Shown: piece by piece, positions 8,044 to 15,808 of the stretch
Layout of the letters: every line of letters begins with the position of its first letter
Position numbering within the stretch: position 1 is the first letter of the stretch
Assembly: GCA_046348995.1 (NCBI GenBank)
Contig: JAXMDB010000008.1
Span: 124,001 to 188,000 of the forward strand
Direction: 5' to 3'
Source: JANNSX01 sp046348995
GTDB lineage: Bacteria > Pseudomonadota > Alphaproteobacteria > Rhizobiales > Hyphomicrobiaceae
DNA length: 64,000 nucleotides
The notes under the pieces: model-generated
What the model was told of the DNA's origin: nothing
The model's input: the letters and a program-made list of their open reading frames with translations, nothing else
The model's database searches: none
Translations under genes and position numbers: made by a program

Positions 8044-8075
8044 TTACTGCCTTACTGCCTTACTGCCTTACTGCC
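8044..8075. repeat. Tandem octamer TTACTGCC, four copies
   Basis: TTACTGCC is repeated four times without change just downstream of the dnaA stop codon, then followed by CACCC. It may be prone to length variation. Position 3' of dnaA makes a role in translation unlikely. The sequence at 7932-8043 holds nothing else recognisable. Confidence 0.85.
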
Positions 8076-8079
8076 CACC

Positions 8080-9603
8080 CTACCCGTTGAGCAGCTTCTT
8101 CAGATCCTCGAGCTCGGCGCGGAGCCGCGCGTTGCCCTCGAGCTCGCCTTCGATCTTGCGGATGGCGTGCAGCACCGTCGTGTGGTCGCGGTTGCCGAAG
8201 CGGCGGCCGATCTCGGGCAGCGAGCGCTGTGTCATGGTCTTGGCGAGATACATGCCGACCTGACGGGGCCAGACGATCGAGCGGTGGCGGCGCGGCGAGA
8301 GGATGTCCGTCCGGCTGACACCGAAGTGCTTGCAGACCATCCGCTGGATGTCCTCGATCTTGACCCGCTTGTGCTCTTGGTTGCGGATGAGATCGCGGAT
8401 GATCGGCTCGACGGTCTCGAGATTGATCGGCATGCCCGCCATGTGGCAGCCCGCATAGAGACGCGTGATGGCGCCGTCGAGCTCGCGGCCGCTCTCGGTC
8501 AAGCGCTCGGCCAGGAACTCGAGCACCTCGTGCGGCACCGAGAACGTCGGGTCGGCGCTGCGGCGCTCGCCGAGCCGCCGGTCGAGGATCTTCAGTCTCA
8601 AGTCGTAGTCGAGGGCCGAGATCTCCGTGATGAGGCCGCCGGAGAGGCGCGAGCGCATGCGCTGGTCGAGCGTCTGCAGATTGACCGGCGCGCGATCGGC
8701 CGCGACGACGATCTGGCGGGCACTGTCGAACAACGCATTGAAGGTGTGCTCGAACTCGAGCTCCGTGCGCTCTCCCTGGAGATGCTGCATGTCGTCGATG
8801 AGGAGCAGGTCGATATTGCGCAGCCAATCCTTGAAGGTGAGGGCATCCTCCCGCTTGATCGCATCGACGAGCCGATAGCGGAACACCTCAGCCGTCATAT
8901 AGACGATCTGCGCGTGCGGCTGGCGGCTCTTCACCTCCCAGGCGATGGCCTGCAAGAGATGCGACTTGCCCAAGCCCACGGCCGAATGGATGTAGAGCGG
9001 GTTGAAGCGCACCGGCTCGCTCAGCGCCGTCTCGGCCACCTGGTTGGCGGCGGCATGCGCCAAGCGGTTCGAGCCACCGACGATGAAGCTGTCGAAGGTG
9101 AAGCGGCGATCGAGATTGGCGCCGTTGACGGTATCGGCGTCCACCCGCGGCCCGTCCTGCACAGGGCGCTTCAAGATCGCCGGCACGGGCGTCGCGGGCT
9201 TGGGTTTGGGCGCAGGCTCGCGCGTCTCGAGCGCTTCCGCACCCTTGCGGCCCCCCGATGCCACGGCATCGCGCACCGTGATGGTCAGGCCCTTCACGCC
9301 TTTGATCTCGGCCTTACAGACCTCAAGCATGGCTTCGAGATAGTGCATCTCGAGCCAATTCTTGAGGAAACGGGTCGGAACGGTGAGGTTGACGGCGCCA
9401 TCGGCGACCTCGGCGAGCTTCACCAGTCCGAACCAGCTCGTGAACACGTCCTCGCCGACCTTGGCCCGCAACCGCGCCTGAATGCGCGGCCATTTCTCCA
9501 TCGACCCGTCCATCCCACTGCCCTCCGTTGCCCTCACATCCTCTGCCGCTGCCTGCTCCTCGCCTGCGGTACGATCCCACTCGTCACTCGTCGTCACGGA
9601 CAC
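8080..9603 (-). CDS. dnaA: Chromosomal replication initiator protein DnaA
   Basis: AAA+ ATPase that melts oriC and starts chromosome replication. Domain I spans about 35-110 (WPRIQARLRAKVGEDVFTSW), followed by a Pro-rich linker. Domain III starts near 168 with FTFDSFIVGGSNRLAHAA; its Walker A is VGLGKSHLLQA (about 209-219) and Walker B is DLLLIDDMQHL (about 268-278). Domain IV has the DnaA signature around GRRFGNRDHTTVLHAIRKI (about 467-485). Start is GTG at 9603; the length of 507 aa is normal. It is followed by an accessory island instead of dnaN, and preceded by a long leader region toward rpsT. Confidence 0.97.
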   Translation of the reverse strand: MSVTTSDEWDRTAGEEQAAAEDVRATEGSGMDGSMEKWPRIQARLRAKVGEDVFTSWFGLVKLAEVADGAVNLTVPTRFLKNWLEMHYLEAMLEVCKAEIKGVKGLTITVRDAVASGGRKGAEALETREPAPKPKPATPVPAILKRPVQDGPRVDADTVNGANLDRRFTFDSFIVGGSNRLAHAAANQVAETALSEPVRFNPLYIHSAVGLGKSHLLQAIAWEVKSRQPHAQIVYMTAEVFRYRLVDAIKREDALTFKDWLRNIDLLLIDDMQHLQGERTELEFEHTFNALFDSARQIVVAADRAPVNLQTLDQRMRSRLSGGLITEISALDYDLRLKILDRRLGERRSADPTFSVPHEVLEFLAERLTESGRELDGAITRLYAGCHMAGMPINLETVEPIIRDLIRNQEHKRVKIEDIQRMVCKHFGVSRTDILSPRRHRSIVWPRQVGMYLAKTMTQRSLPEIGRRFGNRDHTTVLHAIRKIEGELEGNARLRAELEDLKKLLNG

Positions 9604-9985
9604 ACCCTCGCTGAATTAACGCTGCCCTCGTCGACAGGCGTGCGGGATCGTTCGCCCACGGATCGTGGACGCCCGATGCGCAGCCTGCCCCGCTCAGGCC
9701 GGTAGACCGGCCATTGTCTGATTTTGGAGCCTAGGTGAGAGGTGGCTGCGCAGCGCTGGCGCTGCCGTCAGCGGGCCAGAACGGCCCTACGCCTCTCGCT
9801 TGGACCGACGAGCGACAAGCGCCCGCCATCCGCCACGTGCGCCTTCGTCTGAAGGCCCGCACGCCGCCGCCCGATGATGCCGGACGGCCCGCAGTGTTCC
9901 CGCTGAACATCTGCCCTTGGCTCCCTGCTACAAGTTACTGTAAACGCAGAAACCATGCGGCACGCCCATGCCACACAGTCTCAGT

Positions 9986-10020
9986 GAAGCATCGGCGCCC
10001 ACCGTGCTTCATTTTGTTAT
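9986..10020 (+). terminator. Hairpin with T-rich tail, terminator-like
   Basis: GAAGCA (9986-9991) pairs with TGCTTC (10005-10010), extended by inner CGG/CCG with a one-base bulge, followed by ATTTTGTTAT. The T-tract is interrupted, so this is a weak intrinsic terminator candidate. No protein gene is upstream on this strand. Confidence 0.3.
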
Positions 10021-10315
10021 TGACTGGAACAAACCGAATGCGTCGGAACTCAGTCAGTCGACTGAGCGACGTCTTCGAAGCCCAGCGTCCCCGATACGCA
10101 TTACTTGGGCACAACGAGGAGAAAACTACCCTCTCCTCGAGGACAGTTACTAACACAGGCCCGGCCTGCCGGCAAATCGGGCGCCACCCTGCGACAGGCC
10201 GGCAACGGTCTTGTTTCCGTGGGCGATCGAGCGGATACGGACGATAGACCGCGGCTTCCGCAACATGCTGACGACGCGCCATTTTCCGAGCCGCCGGCAG
10301 CTGCGACCGCAGGAC

Positions 10316-10358
10316 GAGCCAACCACGGGCCCCGGCCGCGCGGTCGGCTCATTTTTTT
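10316..10358 (+). terminator. Strong intrinsic-terminator-like hairpin with seven Ts
   Basis: GAGCCAACC (10316-10324) pairs with GGTCGGCTC (10342-10350) with one mismatch around a very GC-rich loop, followed directly by ATTTTTTTC. This is the classic layout of a Rho-independent terminator on the plus strand, but no coding gene precedes it. It may end a small RNA starting somewhere after about 10,020. Confidence 0.5.
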
Positions 10359-10498
10359 CTGGACTCAGCAGGGAGGGAGGGACTTATGCCCAGGAAGGAA
10401 AAAGTGGTGATGAAAAACGCTGAACGGTTAGTGGATTGAATCTTGGATGATTCAGGGACTAGGGCGCTGCCGAGAGGGCCGGGGGCCGGGGCAGGCGG

Positions 10499-10534
10499 CC
10501 GGAGATCATGTTGCAAACCTGTCACGATCTCCGG
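10499..10534 (-). terminator. Hairpin just downstream of rpsT
   Basis: CCGGAGATC (10499-10507) and GATCTCCGG (10526-10534) form a perfect 9-bp stem about 20 bases past the rpsT stop. On the minus strand a six-T run comes before the stem and not after it, so it may stabilise the rpsT mRNA 3' end instead of terminating by the intrinsic mechanism. Confidence 0.4.
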
Positions 10535-10553
10535 CGAGGGTAAAAAATCAGTT

Positions 10554-10829
10554 TCAGCGCGCCGTGCCGGCGAGCTTCTTCACGCGCGTCGTCAGACGCG
10601 ACACCTTGCGCGAGGCGGCATTCTTATGCGTCAGGCCCTTCTGCGCCGTGCGCATGAGCTCGGGCTCGGCAGCCTTGAGCGCGGTTGCCGCGGCCGTCGC
10701 ATCGCCCGAGGCGATCGCGTCCTCGACCTTCTTCACGAAGGTACGCATCCGGCTCTTGCGCGTCTTGTTGATGGCGGTCCGTTTGACGGCCTGGCGGGCC
10801 GCCTTCTTGGCAGATTTCGTGTTGGCCAT
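10554..10829 (-). CDS. rpsT: 30S ribosomal protein S20
   Basis: Primary 16S rRNA-binding protein of the small subunit. The 91 aa have the family start MANTKSAKKAARQAVKRTAI and the Arg/Lys-rich NKTRKSRMRTFVKKVEDAI, ending in HKNAASRKVSRLTTRVKKL. AAGGA lies just before the ATG. It sits upstream of dnaA on the same strand, a common order in Hyphomicrobiales, but the 950-bp gap suggests separate transcription. A good promoter and a leader hairpin lie upstream (listed separately). Confidence 0.97.
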   Translation of the reverse strand: MANTKSAKKAARQAVKRTAINKTRKSRMRTFVKKVEDAIASGDATAAATALKAAEPELMRTAQKGLTHKNAASRKVSRLTTRVKKLAGTAR

Positions 10830-10909
10830 GCTTCCTTGTCCTTAGAAATGAGACGAGTCGCTTGGGCGCGGCGGCCCGCCGTTCGCTCTGGCGACTCGCA
10901 AATAAGCGA

Positions 10910-10933
10910 CCGCCCGCAGGGGTCTGCGGGCGG
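10910..10933 (-). promoter_or_regulatory. Hairpin in the rpsT 5' leader
   Basis: CCGCCCGCA (10910-10918) and TGCGGGCGG (10925-10933) form a perfect 9-bp GC stem with a six-base loop. It lies at the start of the predicted rpsT transcript, about 80 bases before the start codon. It could act in mRNA stability or feedback by S20; no T-run follows. Confidence 0.5.
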
Positions 10934-10947
10934 CACGGTGTTTGCAG

Positions 10948-10976
10948 TGTATATCCCCGCCCCGAAGGAGGGTCAA
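10948..10976 (-). promoter_or_regulatory. Predicted sigma-70-type promoter of rpsT
   Basis: On the minus strand TTGACC (10976-10971) and TATACA (10953-10948) are separated by exactly 17 bases. This is close to the housekeeping consensus. It would start transcription near 10,941, giving a leader of about 110 bases before rpsT that contains the GC hairpin. Confidence 0.65.
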
Positions 10977-11019
10977 CGCGTTCCGCCGTCCGGTGGAATC
11001 CTTGGTGGAGAGAGAGTTC

Positions 11020-11439
11020 ATGAGCGCCAACTTCCACGAAAACCTCGCCCATGACGAGGTCAAGCCGCCCTCCCCCCGCTCCACCGGCCTCGTCTTCACC
11101 GTCGTCACCGCGCTGTTGGCGGTGATCTATCGTGAGACACTCGTGCTCAGCATCGCCTTCGCCGGCGTCTCGGTTTTGCTCGGCGGCATGTCCTGGCGGT
11201 GCCCGGAGCTCCTCGAGCCGCTGAATCGCCTTTGGTTCAAGCTCGGCCTGGCGATGCACCGGGTCGTCAATCCGATCGTCATGCTCGTCCTGTTCGGCCT
11301 CGTCATCGTGCCGGCCGGATTGATCATGCAACGCCTGCGCGACCCCCTCCAGAAGCGACGCAAGCCGGTGGGGGAAAGCTATTGGGTCGCCATCGACCCC
11401 GCGAGCGCCACCAACTCCTCGATGCGCCAGCAGTTCTAG
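11020..11439 (+). CDS. SxtJ-like small membrane protein, 139 aa
   Basis: Two to three hydrophobic segments are visible (about 24-58 and 79-103: GLVFTVVTALLAVIYRETLV and VNPIVMLVLFGLVIVPAGLI). The overall pattern, with PELLEPLNRLWFKLGLAMHR between them, matches SxtJ-family membrane proteins, which accompany carbamoyltransferases in saxitoxin-type and surface-polysaccharide loci. The start is the ATG at 11,020. It is followed by a DUF5989 protein and a carbamoyltransferase, the usual trio. Function is unknown; an accessory role for the carbamoyltransferase is inferred from context. Confidence 0.75.
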   Translation: MSANFHENLAHDEVKPPSPRSTGLVFTVVTALLAVIYRETLVLSIAFAGVSVLLGGMSWRCPELLEPLNRLWFKLGLAMHRVVNPIVMLVLFGLVIVPAGLIMQRLRDPLQKRRKPVGESYWVAIDPASATNSSMRQQF

Positions 11440-11515
11440 GCTTCCTGGCGCGCCGCTTGCATCTCCCGCCGCAGAACCTTTGGGCGCCGTGAGCGCCAGT
11501 ACTCAGGAGTCTCCA

Positions 11516-11668
11516 ATGACCGGCCTCGTCTCCGAGCTGTTCGCTTACATGGGCGCCCGCAAGAAATGGTGGCTGCTGCCGATCATGGGCTCGCTGCTCG
11601 TCGTCGGTGGCTTGCTGATGCTCGCCAAGGGCTCGGCGATCGCCCCCTTCATCTACACCGTGTTCTGA
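11516..11668 (+). CDS. DUF5989 family small membrane protein, 50 aa
   Basis: The start is ATG 11,516 with CAGGAG a few bases upstream. The sequence MTGLVSELFAYMGARKKWWL is followed by one membrane helix (PIMGSLLVVGGLLML). This matches the DUF5989 pattern of very short proteins next to SxtJ and carbamoyltransferase genes. No enzymatic function is known. It lies between those two genes in the same direction, so an operon is likely. Confidence 0.8.
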   Translation: MTGLVSELFAYMGARKKWWLLPIMGSLLVVGGLLMLAKGSAIAPFIYTVF

Positions 11669-11679
11669 TCCCCGGCCGG

Positions 11680-11701
11680 CCCGGAGGCACCTGCCTCCGG
11701 G
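11680..11701 (+). other. Perfect 9-bp hairpin between DUF5989 and carbamoyltransferase genes
   Basis: CCCGGAGGC and GCCTCCGGG enclose a four-base loop. There is no T-run, so the structure more likely modulates mRNA processing or relative expression inside the operon than ends transcription. Confidence 0.5.
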
Positions 11702-11731
11702 TCCGCCTCTCTCAAGCCTGACGAGCCCCTC

Positions 11732-13570
11732 ATGCGCGTACTCGGCATCTCCGCCTTCTATCACGACAGCGCCGCCGCCCTGATCGAGGACGGCCGCATC
11801 GTCGCGGCCGCGCAGGAGGAGCGCTTCACGCGCAAGAAGCACGACCAGCGCTTCCCCGAGCACGCCATCGGCTATTGCCTCGATGCGGCCGGCGTCGGTC
11901 TCGACGCGGTCGACCACGTCGCCTTCTTTGAAAAGCCACTCGTCAAGTTCGAGCGCCTGCTCGAGACCTATCTGGCGAACGCCCCCAAGGGTTACCGCTC
12001 GTTCCAGGCCGCGATGCCGGTGTGGGTCAAGGACAAGCTCTTCCAGCGCTCCAATTTGGAGAAGGCGCTGAAGCCGTTCTCGGCCTCGGGCGATGTCTCC
12101 GACAAGCTCCTGTTCGCCGAGCATCATCAGAGCCACGCGGCGTCCGCCTTCTTCGCCTCGCCCTTCGAGGAGGCGGTCGTGCTGACGCTCGACGGCGTCG
12201 GCGAGTGGGCGACGACCTCGGTATCGATCGGCCGCGGCAACACCCTCGAGATGGTGCGCGAGATCCGCTGGCCGCATTCGCTCGGGCTCCTCTACTCGGC
12301 CTTCACCTACTACACGGGCTTTCGCGTCAACTCGGGCGAATACAAGGTCATGGGGCTCGCGCCCTACGGCACGCCGCGCTACGCGGACCTCATCGCCGAG
12401 AAGCTCATGGATATCCGGCCGGATGGCTCCTTCTGGCTCGACCAGAGCTATTTCGACTATGCGACGGGTCTGACGATGACCTCGCCCAAGTTCGACGCGC
12501 TGTTCGGTGGCCCGCCGCGCAAGGCGGACGAGCCGCTGACCCAGCACGAGATGGACTTGGCGGCCTCGGTGCAGAAGGTCACCGAGGACGTCATGCTCAA
12601 GATCACCCGTGATCTCGCGCAGGCCTACGGCATCCGCAATCTGTGCCTCGCCGGTGGCGTTGCGCTCAATTGCGTCGCCAACGGCAAGATTCTCGCCGAG
12701 AAGCACTTCGATCGCGTTTGGGTGCAACCGGCGGCCGGCGATGCCGGCGGCGCGCTCGGCGCGGCGCTCGCGGCCTATCATCAGCATCTGAACAAGCCGC
12801 GCACGGTGAGCGCGGGCCTCGATGCGATGCAGGGCTCCTACTTGGGGCCCGCCTTCGCGCAGTCCGACATCGAGCGGCGGCTCGCCGGCGCCGGCGCGCG
12901 CTTCAACGTCATCGGCGACGATCAGGCGCTCATCGAGCGCACCGTCGACAGCCTCGCCGACGGCGATGCGGTCGGCTGGTTCCAGGGCCGCATGGAGTTC
13001 GGGCCGCGCGCACTCGGCGCCCGCTCGATCCTGGGCGACCCGCGCAATCCCACGATGCAGAAGACGCTCAATCTCAAGATCAAATATCGCGAGAGCTTCC
13101 GGCCCTTCGCACCCTCGGTGCTGCGCGAGGATGTCGCCGACTACTTCGAGATCGACGAGGACAGCCCGTACATGCTCATGGTCGCGGGCGTGAAGCGCAA
13201 CCGGCGCCGTCACATGAGCGCGGCCGAGGAAGGGCTGTTCGGCATCGAGAAGCTCAACGTGCCGCGCTCGGACATCCCGGCCGTCACGCATGTCGACTAC
13301 TCGGCCCGCATCCAGACCGTGCATGCCGAGACGAACCCGCGCTATCACGGCCTCATCTCGGCCTTCAAGGCGCGGACGGGCTGCCCCGTGCTCGTCAACA
13401 CGAGCTTCAACGTTCGCGGCGAACCGATCGTCGGCACGCCCGAGGATGCCTTCCGCTGCTTCATGGGCACCGAGATGGAGACGCTCGTCGTCGGCAACTG
13501 CGTGCTCGAAAAAGCGTCTCAGAACAAAGCGCTGGCCGAGGACTACACGTCCAAATTCGAGCTCGACTGA
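11732..13570 (+). CDS. Carbamoyltransferase, NodU/CmcH-type, 612 aa
   Basis: Transfers a carbamoyl group from carbamoyl phosphate, via ATP, to a hydroxyl of a sugar or other small molecule. The N-terminal Kae1-like domain has LGISAFYHDSAAALIEDG, EERFTRKKHD, the metal-binding HHQSH (131-135), LDGVGEW and SGEYKVMGLAPYG. Next come LCLAGGVALNCVANGK and PAAGDAGGALGAAL. The C-terminal YrdC-like region holds GRMEFGPRALGARSILGDPR and VLVNTSFNVRGEPIV. Length is typical. The neighbours (SxtJ-like, DUF5989, nucleotide-sugar dehydrogenase) suggest modification of an exported glycan. The substrate cannot be read from sequence. Confidence 0.93.
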   Translation: MRVLGISAFYHDSAAALIEDGRIVAAAQEERFTRKKHDQRFPEHAIGYCLDAAGVGLDAVDHVAFFEKPLVKFERLLETYLANAPKGYRSFQAAMPVWVKDKLFQRSNLEKALKPFSASGDVSDKLLFAEHHQSHAASAFFASPFEEAVVLTLDGVGEWATTSVSIGRGNTLEMVREIRWPHSLGLLYSAFTYYTGFRVNSGEYKVMGLAPYGTPRYADLIAEKLMDIRPDGSFWLDQSYFDYATGLTMTSPKFDALFGGPPRKADEPLTQHEMDLAASVQKVTEDVMLKITRDLAQAYGIRNLCLAGGVALNCVANGKILAEKHFDRVWVQPAAGDAGGALGAALAAYHQHLNKPRTVSAGLDAMQGSYLGPAFAQSDIERRLAGAGARFNVIGDDQALIERTVDSLADGDAVGWFQGRMEFGPRALGARSILGDPRNPTMQKTLNLKIKYRESFRPFAPSVLREDVADYFEIDEDSPYMLMVAGVKRNRRRHMSAAEEGLFGIEKLNVPRSDIPAVTHVDYSARIQTVHAETNPRYHGLISAFKARTGCPVLVNTSFNVRGEPIVGTPEDAFRCFMGTEMETLVVGNCVLEKASQNKALAEDYTSKFELD

Positions 13571-13630
13571 CCCCCTTCCAAGGGCGGCCTGCATCCGTGC
13601 TATAGAGGCGCCCGAGCTTTAGGAGGGCGC

Positions 13631-14422
13631 ATGTCGAAGCCGCTTGTCATCATCGATGGTTCCGGGCCGGCCCCCAAGTTCGTGCCGGCGGAGCTGTCGC
13701 GCCTCGGCTTGAGCGGGCGGCTCGGGGCCACATCTACCCTCGCTGCGGGCGATGTTGCCACGCAGGTTGCGAGCCTCATCGCCGAAAACAAGCTGCCGAT
13801 CGTGCTCGCTCCGGCCTGCGACATGGCGATCGCCGCCACCAAGGCCGTCGCGGGGCTGGGCCGGGCCGGCCTCGCCTACATCGACGGTCACAGCGACTTC
13901 CGGCACGACGCGAATCTACTGCCGTTGCGGAAAGATGCGCGCTCCGACCTCGCCTGCGCCGTCGGTCGTTCTGTCGACGGCACGACGCTCAGCCCGCACT
14001 TTCGCGACGCAGATACCGCCACGATCGGCTTCAAGCGTGACGACGAGGCCTTCCTCGAGTTGCGCAAAACCGAGATCCTGCTCTGGCCGATGTACTGGCT
14101 CTACGAGCATTCGCGTCTCGACCTCGAGGAGAGCTTGAAGCGCCGCTTCCATCGGGCCGAGCTCGAGGCCATCTGGATCCACCTCGATCTCGACGCGCTC
14201 GATCCGAAGCTTCTGCCCGGTGTCGCCACACCCATCGACGATGGTTTGAGCGCCGAGGAGCTCGTGCCGATCCTACGCACCCTTCTGGCGACCGGTAAGG
14301 TCGTCGGGATGAGCGTGTCCAACCTGACGCCAGAGCTCCTCGCCGACGAGGGGCAGGCTCAAATCGTGGCCGATGCGCTCGCACGCGCGTTCGGCCCCAG
14401 CAGCGAGGCAGACAAGACATGA
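13631..14422 (+). CDS. Arginase-fold (ureohydrolase family) protein, 263 aa
   Basis: The Mn-binding core of the arginase/agmatinase family is partly visible: YIDGHSDFRHD corresponds to the DAHxD motif and IHLDLDALDPKLLPGVATP to the DxD motif. The first family ligand, His of GGDHS, is replaced (LAPACDMAIAA), so the metal site may differ. The ATG at 13,631 follows a GGAGGG ribosome binding site. The last four bases overlap the start of the nucleotide-sugar dehydrogenase (ATGA), implying a coupled operon. The amidine substrate is unknown; a role in a sugar or surface pathway is only suggested by context. Confidence 0.75.
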   Translation: MSKPLVIIDGSGPAPKFVPAELSRLGLSGRLGATSTLAAGDVATQVASLIAENKLPIVLAPACDMAIAATKAVAGLGRAGLAYIDGHSDFRHDANLLPLRKDARSDLACAVGRSVDGTTLSPHFRDADTATIGFKRDDEAFLELRKTEILLWPMYWLYEHSRLDLEESLKRRFHRAELEAIWIHLDLDALDPKLLPGVATPIDDGLSAEELVPILRTLLATGKVVGMSVSNLTPELLADEGQAQIVADALARAFGPSSEADKT

Positions 14423-15705
14423 CCAGCTTACCTCCGCTCGCCGATGTCCGCATCGCCATCATCGGCCTCGGCTATGTCGGGCTGCCGCTCGCCGCCTACA
14501 TGGCGCGGCACTACCCGGTGCTCGGCTTCGACATCGCCAAGGGCCGCATCGAGGAATTGCAGCAAGGCACCGATCGTACGGGCGAGGTGACCGCGGACGA
14601 GTTTCGCGCCGCGCGCAATCTCTCCTTCTCGAGCGATCCCAAAGACCTCGCCTCGGCGAACATGTTCATCGTCACGGTGCCGACGCCGATCGACGAGGCG
14701 AACCGGCCCGATCTCTCGCCGCTGGAAGGCGCAAGCCGGACGGTCGGCGCGGCCTTGAAGCGCGGCGACATCGTCGTCTACGAGAGCACGGTCTATCCGG
14801 GCGCGACCGAGGAGGTCTGCGTACCCATCCTCGAGAAGCTCTCCGGCCTCGTCTTCAACCGCGACTTCTTCTGCGGCTACAGCCCGGAGCGCATCAACCC
14901 CGGCGACCAGAAGCATCGCTTGCCCGACATCCGCAAGATCACGTCGGGCTCGACGCCCGAGGCGGCCGAGCGCGTCGATCAGGTCTATGCGCGCGTCATC
15001 ACGGCGGGCACGCATCGCGCAAGCTCGATCCGGGTGGCGGAAGCCGCCAAGGTCATCGAGAACATCCAGCGCGACGTCAACATCGCGCTCGTCAACGAGC
15101 TGGCGCAGCTCTTCCGCCGGCTCGACCTCGACTGCCGCGAGGTGCTCGCGGCGGCGGGCACGAAGTGGAACTTCCACGGCTACACGCCGGGGCTGGTCGG
15201 CGGCCACTGCATCGGCGTCGATCCCTACTATCTGACTCACAAGGCGCAATCGATCGGCTTCCATCCGGAGATGATCCTCGCCGGCCGCCGCATCAACGAC
15301 GGCATGGCCGCCTGGGTCGCGCAGGACGTCGTCAAGGCGATGCTGAAGCGGGGGCGGCGCATCGATACGGCGCGTGCGCTCGTCATGGGCTTCACCTTCA
15401 AGGAGAACTGCCCCGACACCCGCAACACGAAGGTCGCCGATCTCGTCGCCGAGCTTGCGGATTTCGTACCTCACGTCGCGGTCTACGATCCGATGGCCGA
15501 CCGGGAGGAGGCGCGGCGTCACTACGGCGTCGAGGTTCTGGCCGAGCCGCCTGCCGGCCCGTTCGACGTTATCGTGCTCGCCGTGCGGCATGCGCCGTTC
15601 GTCGAGGCGGGCCGCAAGGGCCTGGAGCCGCTCCTGGCGCCGGGTGGTCTTATCTACGATCTCAAAGGCGTCCTCACGCCCGCGGAGAGCGACGCCCGGT
15701 TGTAG
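14419..15705 (+). CDS. Nucleotide-sugar dehydrogenase, TviB/WbpA-type, 428 aa
   Basis: NAD-dependent four-electron oxidation of a UDP-sugar (probably UDP-GlcNAc or UDP-GalNAc) to the uronic acid for capsule or O-antigen synthesis. The Rossmann motif is IAIIGLGYVGLPLA (about 13-26), and STVYPGATEEVCVPILE follows in the middle. The catalytic Cys lies in GGHCIGVDPYYLTHKAQ (Cys264), and the C-terminal domain has MGFTFKENCPDTRNTKV. These features fit the TviB subgroup better than UDP-glucose dehydrogenase. It is coupled to the arginase-fold gene. No glycosyltransferases are in the window. Confidence 0.93.
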   Translation: MTSLPPLADVRIAIIGLGYVGLPLAAYMARHYPVLGFDIAKGRIEELQQGTDRTGEVTADEFRAARNLSFSSDPKDLASANMFIVTVPTPIDEANRPDLSPLEGASRTVGAALKRGDIVVYESTVYPGATEEVCVPILEKLSGLVFNRDFFCGYSPERINPGDQKHRLPDIRKITSGSTPEAAERVDQVYARVITAGTHRASSIRVAEAAKVIENIQRDVNIALVNELAQLFRRLDLDCREVLAAAGTKWNFHGYTPGLVGGHCIGVDPYYLTHKAQSIGFHPEMILAGRRINDGMAAWVAQDVVKAMLKRGRRIDTARALVMGFTFKENCPDTRNTKVADLVAELADFVPHVAVYDPMADREEARRHYGVEVLAEPPAGPFDVIVLAVRHAPFVEAGRKGLEPLLAPGGLIYDLKGVLTPAESDARL

Positions 15706-15808
15706 CATCCTCTCCAAACCCTTTAGACGATAACGGATTATTCGCACTTCCCTGGTAACCTCGGGTTAATTCAGATTTTTTTGAGTTAACGAGAGCGCCG
15801 GGGGAAAT

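Larger units (their letters stand above)
9604..10498. other. Long non-coding stretch between dnaA and rpsT
   Basis: No protein gene is convincing here; the ORFs are short, Arg/Pro-rich and unlike known proteins. I found no good match to the DnaA box TTATCCACA, so I do not call oriC. Notable are two plus-strand hairpins with T-rich tails (listed separately) and an inverted repeat GGCCGGT/ACCGGCC near 9700. The stretch probably holds the dnaA promoter on the minus strand and perhaps a small RNA on the plus strand. Confidence 0.4.

Noticed and set aside
9735..10247. 170-aa plus-strand ORF in the dnaA-rpsT gap
   Set aside because: Arg/Pro/Thr-rich, no family features, no ribosome binding site and spans a terminator-like hairpin.
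9604..10553. oriC between dnaA and rpsT
   Set aside because: No cluster of DnaA boxes or clear AT-rich unwinding region was found; GC-skew analysis would be needed.
11324..13594. 756-aa minus-strand ORF opposite the carbamoyltransferase
   Set aside because: Antisense shadow of a strongly conserved enzyme; His/Arg/Glu-rich without any domain.
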